Part shown: piece after piece, positions 15,140-23,552 of the stretch
Numbering within the stretch: position 1 is the stretch's first letter
How the letters are laid out: every line of letters starts with the position of its first letter
Assembly: GCA_030613055.1 (NCBI GenBank)
Contig: JAUWMR010000038.1
Span: 1 to 38,259, forward strand
Direction of reading: 5' to 3'
Length of the DNA: 38,259 nt
Origin: Desulfobacteraceae bacterium
Lineage (GTDB): Bacteria > Desulfobacterota > DSM-4660 > Desulfatiglandales > Desulfatiglandaceae
Notes under the pieces: model-generated
What the model was told of the DNA's origin: nothing
Databases searched by the model: none
The model's input: only the letters and a program-made list of their open reading frames with translations
Translations under genes and position numbers: made by a program

Positions 15140-16321
15140 ATGAAGGTCGAATCAGGACTAAGATTTTTTAAAAAGTGCTTAAAAGCCCTAAATATTCAAT
15201 CGTCAATCGCCAATAGTCAATCAAAAAAGGATTCCGCATACCAGCTTATATGGATAACAGATTATCTGGCCGTTGGCTATGCACCTATGTCGTATGTTGA
15301 ACTCGATTCAATAAGAGAACAGGGAATCAACGCTATTGTCAACCTTTGTGCCGAGTTCTGCGATTTACATGAGATCGAGGAGAAGTCAGGCTTTGAAGTT
15401 TATTATCTCCCGATCCCGGACGAGAACGCACCAGATATGGAGGAAATGGAAAAGGCCCTTGAATGGTTAGATGAAGCTATCTATTTAGGCAAAAAGATCC
15501 TGGTTCACTGCCGCCACGGGATCGGGAGGACAGGCACGTTTGTGACCTCTTATCTGCTTAGGAGAGGGCTTGCCCTGAAGGTTGCTTCCAAGAAGTTGAA
15601 GTACACTCGTGCAACTCCGGCCAATTATAGACAGTGGAAACTCTTGAGAAAATATCACAAGAAATCAGGTGTCTTAAAGATAAGAGAGCCATCCCTTGAA
15701 TCAAGAAACGTTGTCGATTTGGGCTTGTATTTTGCTGACTATGAGGCCCTTGTTCAAAAAATAGATGAAGACATAAAAAAGGCGAACAACACTACCAGTA
15801 AAATCCAGAGCTGCGGACTTGAAACTTCAGAGTGCTGCTACCAGTATATTGATCTCCAGTTGATAGAGGTCATTCACCTGAGCAATATGATGAATCGCAC
15901 CGTAAAAAGTGAATTAAGAACAGAAGTCATCCGCAGAGCCGTGGAGGTATGTAAAAAGATAAGGGGCATAAAAGCTCGGTTGGACGAAAAAGGATATGAT
16001 CCTGACAAAGATAAAAAGGCTCTTATTAAAACCTATGCAAAAGAAAAAATCTTATGTCCATTAAATATAGAATCAAGATGCTGTCTCTATGACGATAGAC
16101 CCATAAGATGCAGGTTGTATGGTATTTCTGAAGACTCCGTTGATTCTGAACTGATTAATAATACACTTTTTGACATCTCCAGAAACGTCTTCTTTGCGTT
16201 TTCAGGGTCTTTTCTTAAAGGAAAGCCCCTGTCCTTTTCTTTGGCCGATACTGTTTCAGGCAGGTTTGTCCAGAAGTATTTTTACCATTTAGCCGCTTTG
16301 ACAACCGATTCAAATCATTAG
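15140..16321 (+). CDS. Dual-specificity protein phosphatase fused to a Cys-rich YkgJ-like domain
   Basis: 393 residues. Residues ~35-175 are a Cys-based phosphatase domain: the WITDYLAVGYAP start typical of DSPs, general-acid Asp in PIPDENAPD (about 94), and the P-loop HCRHGIGRTG with Cys124 and Arg130. Residues ~185-390 carry a second module with CGLETSECC (225-233) and CPLNIESRCCLYDDRPIRC (306-324). This is the spacing of YkgJ/zinc-or-iron-chelating cluster proteins (CC pairs and the Y-x-x-RP-x-x-C motif). Protein or phospholipid/nucleotide phosphoester substrates are all possible. The first ~25 codons lie partly over a degenerate TCAATAG-type repeat (15191-15224), so the N-terminus may be repeat-derived. 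It lies downstream of the PEP-synthase-like gene and converges on the response regulator. Confidence 0.8.
   Translation: MKVESGLRFFKKCLKALNIQSSIANSQSKKDSAYQLIWITDYLAVGYAPMSYVELDSIREQGINAIVNLCAEFCDLHEIEEKSGFEVYYLPIPDENAPDMEEMEKALEWLDEAIYLGKKILVHCRHGIGRTGTFVTSYLLRRGLALKVASKKLKYTRATPANYRQWKLLRKYHKKSGVLKIREPSLESRNVVDLGLYFADYEALVQKIDEDIKKANNTTSKIQSCGLETSECCYQYIDLQLIEVIHLSNMMNRTVKSELRTEVIRRAVEVCKKIRGIKARLDEKGYDPDKDKKALIKTYAKEKILCPLNIESRCCLYDDRPIRCRLYGISEDSVDSELINNTLFDISRNVFFAFSGSFLKGKPLSFSLADTVSGRFVQKYFYHLAALTTDSNH
15191..15224. repeat. Degenerate TCAATAG/TCAATCG tandem repeat inside the phosphatase 5' end
   Basis: Units ATTCAATCG, TCAATCGCC and AATAGTCAATC are the inverted form of the array at 4291-4323. 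Here they are translated as part of the phosphatase N-terminus (NIQSSIANSQS). Confidence 0.6.
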
Positions 16322-16677
16322 CCTTTTAATACGCTTGCCACTTTCTCCTCCAGCTCTTCCTTGTCTATGGGCTTAACACAGTATTCTTTTGCTCCCAGCT
16401 TTAAAGATTCCCGGGCAGTCTCTAAGGTGGGATAACCGGTGAGCATAATGGCATGCATTGAGGGATCTATCTTTTTGAGTTCCTCCAATACTTCTACACC
16501 ACTCATCTTTTTCAATTTGATATCCAGAATCGCCAGGTCCACATCATTGGATCGAGCATAATCCAGGGCATCTTCCTCTTCAGTAAAGGTAAACACCTCG
16601 TGACCTTTTTTTTGCAAAATCTTTTTAATGAGAATCACTGCATCCAGCACATCATCCAACACTAATATTTTCGCCAT
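16318..16677 (-). CDS. Stand-alone response regulator receiver protein
   Basis: 119 residues, a single CheY-like receiver with no output domain. It has the acidic pair DD (8-9), phospho-acceptor Asp52 in LAILDIKL, the Thr in MLTGYPT (about 80) and Lys102 in CVKP. It overlaps the end of the histidine-kinase gene by 26 nt and has its own GGAG-rich ribosome site inside that gene, so it is very probably phosphorylated by that kinase. Output must be through protein contact, since no DNA-binding or enzymatic domain is present. Its stop overlaps the end of the convergent phosphatase gene by 4 nt. Confidence 0.93.
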   Translation of the reverse strand: MAKILVLDDVLDAVILIKKILQKKGHEVFTFTEEEDALDYARSNDVDLAILDIKLKKMSGVEVLEELKKIDPSMHAIMLTGYPTLETARESLKLGAKEYCVKPIDKEELEEKVASVLKG

Positions 16678-18715
16678 CTCCTGTCTCCTCTATCTCCTCT
16701 TTAGGTGCTCTATCTTTGGACATGGGTAAGTGTATCGTGAAAACTGTACCACGGACATCTTCTCCCTCACCCCCTCTTGCAGACAACGGTGGGCTCTTGA
16801 CATCTATTCTTCCCCCATGCTCCTGAATAATTCCAAAAGTGACCGACAACCCGAGACCGGTCCCTTTGCCAACCGACTTGGTAGTAAAAAAGGGGTCGAA
16901 GATCCTGTCTATCTGCTCTGGCGGAATGCCCCTGCCCGTATCAGCCACAGAAATAACCAGCTCATTATTTTCCTGGTCAAAACTGGTTGTGATGCTGATG
17001 GTGCCGTCAGTGTTAATAGCATCATAGGCATTATTAAGCAAGTTAACAAAAACCTGTTTGAGTTTTTCTCTGTCTCCCTTAATAGGAGGCAAGTTTGAAT
17101 GATAATCCCTTTCAATCTCAACCCTGTCCAATTTGAAGGTGTGTTCCACAATAGACACCACTTCCTCGATGGATTGATCCAGGTCGAGCGAGGTCAAAGT
17201 ACTTTCCGTGTGTCGGGAAAACCTCAAAAGGTCGGCTGCAATCTTGCGGCATATTTTGCTATGTTTTTCAACGATCTGAAGGTCTTGATAGACAGGGCTG
17301 TCCTCTTCGAAATCCTCCTTCAGCAGTTGGGTATAGCCTAAGATGATCCCTAAAGGAGTGTTAATTTCATGGGCAATACCAGCGGCCAACTGTCCGATGG
17401 ATTCCATCTTCTGAGATTGAACCAATCGAGACTGAATCTGTTTAAGTTCAGTAATATCCCTTCCACTCCAAAGAATACCGGTTACATTTCCATCGGGGTC
17501 ATATATGGGTATCTTGACCACATGCAACCACCTCTTACCCCCGGCAGTCTTAACTTCCTCCTGCTTTTCAAACGATTTACCGGTCTCCATAATCCCCATA
17601 TTCTCCTGACGATTCTTTTCGGCCATATCTTTAGAAAAAAAATCGAAATCGGTTTTGCCAATAATATCATCTTCTTCTTTAGAGACAAATTGGCAGAATG
17701 CCTTGTTAACGGCCTTGTATGCCAATTCCCGGTCCTGGAGTCCAACAATGTCAGGCGTCGCATCGAGGATGGTCTGAAGAAGCTGACCTTGCTGCCTTAA
17801 TCTTTCTTTCGTCTCCTCTAAGCCGGAAATGTGTTCTTTGAGCGTATAGGCCATGACATCAAAGGTTTCGGCAAGATGCTGAATCTCATCCCCTGCATTC
17901 TTCCTGTATACCTTACATTCTCGACAGGCCTCAATCTTCTGTGCATAGTCCCCTTCCACACAGGTTAAACACATTGTCCCGGCAAGATACCAGCAGCGAC
18001 GGCGGGTATCGCCATAAGCAGGACACTGGTTCTTTCCGCACGACATGATTTCCCAACAGTTTTGTTTCAACACGGGGGCTGTTTGAACGTCCAGATTTCC
18101 CTTTACAGCCTCTTCTGATGAACGACGGAGGATATTGATCCTTTGGGTGATCGTATGTGCAAAGAACGTTTCCACAAAGCCTGCTATGATGACAATAAAC
18201 ACAGTAGCCAAAAAGATCGTCTGTAAAAGTCTATTGATTGTTTCTTGTATTTTTGTTCTTGAAATGCCTATGCGTATCACTCCAAATCGATCACCGTCAA
18301 TAAAAACAGGAACAGCAAAATCATAAATGAACTCCTTGCCTGTATCCAATAATTGCATGTTATATTTCTGGGCATCTGAAACGGCATTTGCTGTTTTCAA
18401 TTCTACCGGGAAACCTCCCTTAAAGGTATGGACAAGGGTTTGTCCCCTGGCATCCAGGACAAAGGTGTAGGAAATGTCATCACTTAACCGAACAGTTTCA
18501 TCGATAAGGGCCTTCATTCTAAAAAAATCCATGGCCAGAACGGGCTCAGCCACGCGGGCCGCAAGATTGATGCCCATGGAAATTCCGCGATTCCGGTTTT
18601 CTTCCAGTAGGGCCTCTTTGATGATTATGGTGACCACAAAGAAAATGACTATTCCGAGCATCAGAATCAGAGGAAGCATTCCAAGGTAAATCTTGCTGCG
18701 AAATCCCAATTTCAT
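16652..18715 (-). CDS. Membrane sensor histidine kinase with Cys-rich HAMP insert and PAS domain
   Basis: 687 residues. TM1 at about 10-32, periplasmic sensor (33-165), TM2 (about 167-186). The HAMP region is split by an insert bearing eight Cys (220, 226, 231, 241, 249, 252, 264, 267) in the pattern [28 protein letters not shown] domain (about 313-425) follows. The HisKA motif is [10 protein letters not shown] with phospho-His449; the HATPase_c has N-box [11 protein letters not shown]1 DTGRGIP and G2 GTGLGLS. The Cys cluster probably binds Fe-S or zinc and could make the kinase redox- or metal-sensitive (inference). It follows a PhnD-like lipoprotein by 15 nt and overlaps the receiver gene, so sensor lipoprotein, kinase and receiver form one signalling operon. 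Confidence 0.93.
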   Translation of the reverse strand: MKLGFRSKIYLGMLPLILMLGIVIFFVVTIIIKEALLEENRNRGISMGINLAARVAEPVLAMDFFRMKALIDETVRLSDDISYTFVLDARGQTLVHTFKGGFPVELKTANAVSDAQKYNMQLLDTGKEFIYDFAVPVFIDGDRFGVIRIGISRTKIQETINRLLQTIFLATVFIVIIAGFVETFFAHTITQRINILRRSSEEAVKGNLDVQTAPVLKQNCWEIMSCGKNQCPAYGDTRRRCWYLAGTMCLTCVEGDYAQKIEACRECKVYRKNAGDEIQHLAETFDVMAYTLKEHISGLEETKERLRQQGQLLQTILDATPDIVGLQDRELAYKAVNKAFCQFVSKEEDDIIGKTDFDFFSKDMAEKNRQENMGIMETGKSFEKQEEVKTAGGKRWLHVVKIPIYDPDGNVTGILWSGRDITELKQIQSRLVQSQKMESIGQLAAGIAHEINTPLGIILGYTQLLKEDFEEDSPVYQDLQIVEKHSKICRKIAADLLRFSRHTESTLTSLDLDQSIEEVVSIVEHTFKLDRVEIERDYHSNLPPIKGDREKLKQVFVNLLNNAYDAINTDGTISITTSFDQENNELVISVADTGRGIPPEQIDRIFDPFFTTKSVGKGTGLGLSVTFGIIQEHGGRIDVKSPPLSARGGEGEDVRGTVFTIHLPMSKDRAPKEEIEETGDGENISVG

Positions 18716-18730
18716 TGGATTAAAACCTCT

Positions 18731-19657
18731 TTATCTTTCCAGGCTAACGCCCAGCCTTTCAGCCAAGTCTCTAACCGGGTCAAAATCTCGATCTTCAGAA
18801 GGTATAATGCCTGTGATGTCGGCCGCCTTCAATATCCGCATGTACTCGCTTTGGTTATAGTCGAGTCTTAAAAAGGCTTTTTTTATCTTTTCCACGATCC
18901 CGGGTTTTAGGTCCGCCCTGGCCGCATAGACCCAGCCGGGGTACCAGTGGGTGTTGGCGATTACCCTGATTTCATTGATATCTATTCTATCCGCAACCAC
19001 GTTCAGGGTCCCTTCCCGGATGGTGCCCACATCGTATTTCTCTGCGTAAACGGCCAGAACTACCTTCTCTTGCTGGGCCCCGGGTCCGGGGGCAAAGTCC
19101 ACCACGCTGAAATCCGATTTCTTCAGGCCATGGGCAATAAAATGCCCCAAAGCATAAAGATAACCTGCGGCGGAATATGGAGATACAGCTATCCACCGTT
19201 TACCCCGACAATCGGCAATGCCGTGTATAAGCCGGTTGTCAGCACGACAAATGATCTGGCCCCGGAAGTTTTCCCGGCCATAACTTTCGACAACTCGGGC
19301 AAAAGCTCGCGCGCCATAACGGTGGGCAATCTTTACATAGAAAAAAGGGTTGGAATAGGAGATATCAATCTTCCCCTGGCCGACCATTTTCATGTGTTTG
19401 TCAAAGGTTTCCGGGAATACCTGCCTTATGTTCAGCCCCGTTTCCTTGCGCAAATACTCTACCAGCAAATGATGCCGCTTATAGGATACAGTATGGGAGT
19501 ACTGGGGAAGGTAAACATAGGTAATGACATTTGCCTCTTCTCTTAGGCTGACCTGTTCTTTTTTGTCCAGGTCAATTTTTGTGGCTGGTTCCTCCTGGCC
19601 ACACCCAATGGCCAAGAGAAGGCAGAGCAATATAGCACTCCAAAGTCTTTTCTGCAT
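18731..19657 (-). CDS. PhnD-like phosphate/phosphonate-type substrate-binding lipoprotein
   Basis: 308 residues. A lipoprotein signal peptide with lipobox LLAIGC (Cys at about 19) anchors it. The mature protein is a type-2 periplasmic binding protein of the PhnD / ABC-type phosphate-phosphonate family: YSHTVSYKRHHLLVEYLRKETG, GKIDISYSNPFFYVKI (about 115-130), IAVSPYSAAGYLYALGHF (about 165-182), and AVYAEKYDVGTIREGTL (about 203-219). No permease or ATPase gene is nearby. It is followed directly by a histidine kinase, so it more likely feeds a ligand signal to that kinase than a transporter. Orphan PhnD-like proteins beside kinases are a known arrangement. The ligand is unknown. Confidence 0.88.
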   Translation of the reverse strand: MQKRLWSAILLCLLLAIGCGQEEPATKIDLDKKEQVSLREEANVITYVYLPQYSHTVSYKRHHLLVEYLRKETGLNIRQVFPETFDKHMKMVGQGKIDISYSNPFFYVKIAHRYGARAFARVVESYGRENFRGQIICRADNRLIHGIADCRGKRWIAVSPYSAAGYLYALGHFIAHGLKKSDFSVVDFAPGPGAQQEKVVLAVYAEKYDVGTIREGTLNVVADRIDINEIRVIANTHWYPGWVYAARADLKPGIVEKIKKAFLRLDYNQSEYMRILKAADITGIIPSEDRDFDPVRDLAERLGVSLER

Positions 19658-19704
19658 TACTGGACCCTCACCCTTTTAATCTCCACATTTAGTTTTCAAT
19701 TAAT

Positions 19705-19732
19705 ATTTTACATATCCACTCTCGCTTTTCAA
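19705..19732 (-). promoter_or_regulatory. Predicted promoter for the PhnD-like/kinase/receiver operon
   Basis: On the minus strand TTGAAA (19732-19727), a 16-bp spacer and TAAAAT (19710-19705), about 50 nt before the lipoprotein start codon. The hexamers are only moderately close to consensus. Confidence 0.4.
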
Positions 19733-19876
19733 GCTTCATTTTCATAGTCCACCGTTGATACACCTTTTGCCTCTCACCCTCGCAGTGGTGGAATAAAATG
19801 TGCAATCTCAATCCTGCTGATCTACTTGCCATGGCATATCATCGGAAGTATTTACTCGAAATACATACTAAGGGGA

Positions 19877-20026
19877 GCACAAAATAGATTGCCTAATAAC
19901 TGTCATTGTGAGGATCGTTAGCGACGAAGCAATCTCTGAAATCAGTTTAAACATGAAATTGCTTCGCTCCCTTCAGTCGCTCGCAATGACCATAGGTAAC
20001 GTCATTAGATGTAAACTATTTTGTGC
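19877..20026. repeat. Nested inverted-repeat element, 150 bp
   Basis: Outer perfect 11-bp arms GCACAAAATAG (19877-19887) and CTATTTTGTGC (20016-20026). Inner arms start TGTCATTG (19901-19908) and end CAATGAC (19984-19990), with imperfect pairing of the GAAGCAAT/ATTGCTTC segments. It occupies the otherwise gene-free 461-bp gap between the PhnD-like gene and the M48 protease; the rest of that gap holds only the promoter at 19705-19732. Confidence 0.75.
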
Positions 20027-20118
20027 CCTCAGTAGCAACTAAAAACGAACCTTGATGTAAAAGTCACTTCGGACTGTCATTAGTGCAATAAACAACGTGG
20101 TTGGATATACATTTCACC

Positions 20119-21942
20119 TCATAAATTCCTGGAAGACAAAAACTTCTTCAACTGCTTTTCATAATACTCCCTGTTCTCGGTTGCCAGGGCAATCGCCTCT
20201 TTTATTGTTTTGACAGCCTCCCTGTTGAGTCCGTTTCTATAATATGCCTCTGCTAAGGTATCAAGAAATACGGAGGATCGCTCAAGCGCCACCGCCTTCT
20301 TGGCCAGATCAAGCCCACGGTTTAAATCTCTCAGGTCTTGATCAGGAGCCGTGACCAAAATCCAGGCCAGATTATTAAGGGATGTTGCATGGTTTGGCTT
20401 TAAACCAATAATTTTCTCATAGGCATGGATAGCCTGTTCATAATCCTCAAGATACTGGCTAACCTCTGCCAGGCTTAAATAGAGATTGATGTTGTCAGGT
20501 TCCTTTAGGAGTTGCTGCTTTAAGGCCTTCCCCACGAGGGTATAGGCCATGTTCTGTTTTACGGGGCTGAAATTCACAAAATATCCAAGGCCGCCCAATA
20601 AAATAAGATAAACTATAAAGGAAATCGCCACAAACCGGTTATGCCGTTTTATCAGACCCCCATCTGCCAGGCTTCGCAATAGGCACTCCGCCCTTTCCCT
20701 GATACTGAAGTGATGCCAACTTGGCAAGTCTCTGCTCTTTCCACTGAGGTAAGCTATCTTTTCAAGTGCACTGATAGCGGGTTCGGGGGTTCCCATGGTC
20801 GTGGCCGAATAGAGATCGGCCTGACGTTCAAAGTTACGCATGAAAAAACCAACAACAAAGCGAAAATAGACAACTATGGTAATCAACATGGGAAGAGATA
20901 GAATTAGATTGAAAAAGTTGACAGCGCGGGAGTCCTCACCGGATAACATTTCCATAAAACCCGGGTGTGCCATGAATAAATAATAGAAAAGCTCAAACAA
21001 CCCGAATGAGATCACCATAAAGCCTACAAAAAGAACAATGTATAAAAGAAGATGACGGTATCTGGCATGTCCCATTTCATGTGCCAGCACCGCCTTTAGT
21101 TCTTCCATAGAGAGGGCTTCTAAAAGCGAATCGGTAATGAGAAGGTATCTGTACCTGGGAAGGATGCCCATGATCCCGGCAGTCATCATCTTTCCCTCAA
21201 AGATCGGCCAGTTTAAAAGATGACGGTATTTAAAGCCTTTTTTCTTTAAAAATATCTCTAATTGCCGCCCTTTTTCCGATGTATTGATTGGCTTGCATCC
21301 CCACCAGTACTGGATTACCGCAGGCATAAAAATCATCAAAATAAAAATAAAACCAGCAAAGAAGACAAGCTGACCGCCGATATTGTCTAAAAGCCAATCT
21401 TTTCCGGGCCAACGGATAATAGCAACAAGGTCATATACCAGGGAGAGAAAGAACCAGGGAAAGAGGATAGGGATATTGAATCTTAAATTCGACGTTATAT
21501 AGGATCGTCTCGTTATTTCGACACGGAAAACAGCCTCGTATACGGGATACGCAAAATACCAGACCGTACTCAGATAAAATATAAACATTGACAGGGCAAG
21601 GAGCCCTTGCAGTACGGAGAATTGTTCAACTCCCGGGATCAATTGAAGCCAGTATTTCAGGTCTAAAAAATAAACGGCTAATGCAAACAGGAATATGGCC
21701 ATGACTGAAAGCCTGACAATAAGCCGCTGGTATTGCGCTGTCAGGCCTCCAGCATCAATTGCGTCCTGATTTAGCCTTTTCTGAATATCACGAAATCCCC
21801 AGCAGCAAAATCCCGCGAAGATCAACCAGGTAAGCAAGAGCATGGTAAGGAAAAAAAGGAGGGAATTTGCTTGTGACTTGTCAGGGTAGTTGAGGCCAAA
21901 AATGAGGAGGACAATAATGAAATATATAATGTTGTTGAACAT
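20119..21942 (-). CDS. M48 family membrane metalloprotease with C-terminal TPR repeats
   Basis: 607 residues. Several N-terminal membrane helices (first ~215 residues) are followed by the protease domain. The zinc site is HEMGH (288-292), and the third ligand Glu lies in NFERQADLYS (about 373-382). Two further hydrophobic helices sit between the zinc motifs, as in HtpX/Ste24 proteins. After another membrane helix (about 436-455), residues ~465-600 carry TPR-like repeats (NINLYLSLAEVSQYLEDYEQAIHAYEKI; NHATSLNNLAWIL; VFLDTLAEAYYRNG). Likely an envelope quality-control protease whose TPRs select partners. It starts 6 nt after the RNase G gene ends, so the two are co-transcribed. Confidence 0.92.
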   Translation of the reverse strand: MFNNIIYFIIVLLIFGLNYPDKSQANSLLFFLTMLLLTWLIFAGFCCWGFRDIQKRLNQDAIDAGGLTAQYQRLIVRLSVMAIFLFALAVYFLDLKYWLQLIPGVEQFSVLQGLLALSMFIFYLSTVWYFAYPVYEAVFRVEITRRSYITSNLRFNIPILFPWFFLSLVYDLVAIIRWPGKDWLLDNIGGQLVFFAGFIFILMIFMPAVIQYWWGCKPINTSEKGRQLEIFLKKKGFKYRHLLNWPIFEGKMMTAGIMGILPRYRYLLITDSLLEALSMEELKAVLAHEMGHARYRHLLLYIVLFVGFMVISFGLFELFYYLFMAHPGFMEMLSGEDSRAVNFFNLILSLPMLITIVVYFRFVVGFFMRNFERQADLYSATTMGTPEPAISALEKIAYLSGKSRDLPSWHHFSIRERAECLLRSLADGGLIKRHNRFVAISFIVYLILLGGLGYFVNFSPVKQNMAYTLVGKALKQQLLKEPDNINLYLSLAEVSQYLEDYEQAIHAYEKIIGLKPNHATSLNNLAWILVTAPDQDLRDLNRGLDLAKKAVALERSSVFLDTLAEAYYRNGLNREAVKTIKEAIALATENREYYEKQLKKFLSSRNL

Positions 21943-21948
21943 AAATTC

Positions 21949-23439
21949 TCACGCGCTATCTTCTTTCAGGAACTCCAGTTTTCCGTTTCCAGGGGAAAGA
22001 TCCGGGTCGCCCTGTAAAACGATATCCACCCCATATCGAGATTCAAGTTCGGCCAACTCCTTTCTCTTTTTATTCTGAAGATAGGTCGCAACCTCAACCG
22101 GTATCATCCCCTTAACCAGTGCAATCCCTTTTCTTGAGACGCCCATGCCGATCTGTCGCAAAAATGAAACCGCAGCGGATTCAACCGATAGAACAAGCCC
22201 TCGTCCCTGGCAATACCGGCATGTCTGGTAACTCCTTGATTCTATGGAAGGCCTCAGTCTCTGTCTCGAGAGTTCGAGCAGCCCGAATTTTGAAATGTGA
22301 GAAATGTCAATTTTGGCGCGGTCTTTTCGTGTCTCTTCGCGCGTCAGTTTCTCGACTTCCCTGGAATGCTTACGGCTTTTCATATCAATGAAATCAATGA
22401 CTACAAGGCCACCCATATCCCTCAAGCGAAGTTGTCTGGCAATTTCCGTTGCGGCCTCAAGGTTGGTATTAAATGCGGTGCTCTCGATGTCTTTTCCTGC
22501 CTTACCCCGTCCGGAATTCACGTCAATGGCAATAAGGGCCTCAGTAGGGTCAATGACAATATAACCACCTGATTTCAAACGTACTTCATTGCCGTAAATG
22601 GTCTCGATCTGTTTTTCGATCTTATAATGTGCAAAAATGGGATGTTTTTCTTTATACAGCTTCACAACCCTCTGGTGCCTGGGGGATATGACCTTCATGT
22701 AATCCTTCACCTCGGAGAAGGTCTCTAAGTCGTCCACAAGCACTTCGGTGACCTCGCCGGTAAAATAGTCACGAAGAGTGCGAAGGCAGATATCCTGTTC
22801 CTTATGAATTAAGGAGAGTGGAGAGGCCTTACTTGCCCTTCTTTTGATCTCTTTCCACATCCTCAAAAGCCGGTTAAGGTCCCCTGAGAGAACCCTTTTG
22901 TTCTGCTTCAGGGCAGCAGTTCTTACAATATATCCAAGTCCTTCAGGGAACTTAAACTTATTCATTATGGACTTTAGCCGGAGTCGTTCTTCCTCCTCCT
23001 CTATCTTTTTGGAAATCCCACCTGTAGTCTTTCCCGGTGTCAACACGAGGTAACGGCTGGCTAAAGATAGATACGTGGTCAATTGTGCCCCCTTACGTCC
23101 CGGCATTTCCTTTGTCACCTGAACAAGGAGTTCCTGCCCTTTTTTCACGATTTTTTCAATAGCAGGAGACAAATCATCCTTTTGCGTCTCATTGCTGTCC
23201 ATATAATATTCCGGGTGAATATCACTTGACTGTAAAAAACCGTTCCTGCCGCTGCCGAAGTTGACAAAACAGGCCTGTAAACTGGGCTCCATCCGCTCAA
23301 TTATCCCCTTGTAGATGTTACCTGTTTTTTGTTCTGCCGTGGCAGTTTCGACATAAAACCCGTCTAACAAACCATCTTTTATGATAGCAACCCGGAACTC
23401 TTCTGCCTCCACAGCGTTAATGAGCATTTTTGTTGTCAT
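21949..23439 (-). CDS. rng: Ribonuclease G/E family endoribonuclease
   Basis: Endoribonuclease for rRNA and mRNA processing, cytoplasmic. About 496 residues, the short RNase G form without the degradosome tail. An S1-like domain spans ~35-120 (GNIYKGIIERMEPSLQACFVNFG). The catalytic acidic residues lie in ALIAIDVNSGRGKAG (Mg2+-binding Asp) and VVIDFIDM. The zinc-link motif CRYCQGRG is near residue 400. ATG 23439 (MTTKMLINA) is chosen: GGAGAGG lies just upstream, and residues further upstream would be encoded by a GGACACGGAT-type intergenic repeat. Followed by the M48 protease gene at 6 nt. Confidence 0.94.
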   Translation of the reverse strand: MTTKMLINAVEAEEFRVAIIKDGLLDGFYVETATAEQKTGNIYKGIIERMEPSLQACFVNFGSGRNGFLQSSDIHPEYYMDSNETQKDDLSPAIEKIVKKGQELLVQVTKEMPGRKGAQLTTYLSLASRYLVLTPGKTTGGISKKIEEEEERLRLKSIMNKFKFPEGLGYIVRTAALKQNKRVLSGDLNRLLRMWKEIKRRASKASPLSLIHKEQDICLRTLRDYFTGEVTEVLVDDLETFSEVKDYMKVISPRHQRVVKLYKEKHPIFAHYKIEKQIETIYGNEVRLKSGGYIVIDPTEALIAIDVNSGRGKAGKDIESTAFNTNLEAATEIARQLRLRDMGGLVVIDFIDMKSRKHSREVEKLTREETRKDRAKIDISHISKFGLLELSRQRLRPSIESRSYQTCRYCQGRGLVLSVESAAVSFLRQIGMGVSRKGIALVKGMIPVEVATYLQNKKRKELAELESRYGVDIVLQGDPDLSPGNGKLEFLKEDSA

Positions 23440-23452
23440 AAGCCTCTCCATA

Positions 23453-23552
23453 GGACACGGATCTTCATTAATGTACACAGATGACTAAAGATAATTTCCT
23501 CAATTAAGGCCTTACACTTATAATCCTGATAATCCGTGTTCATCAGTGTCCA
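23453..23552. repeat. ACACGGAT-type repeat between activase and RNase G genes
   Basis: GGACACGGAT with TGTACACAGATG on the left and ATCCGTGTTCATCAGTGTCC on the right form a degenerate inverted pair. The right part supplies the stop codon and last codons of the 454-residue activase-related gene (LSGH). Confidence 0.55.
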
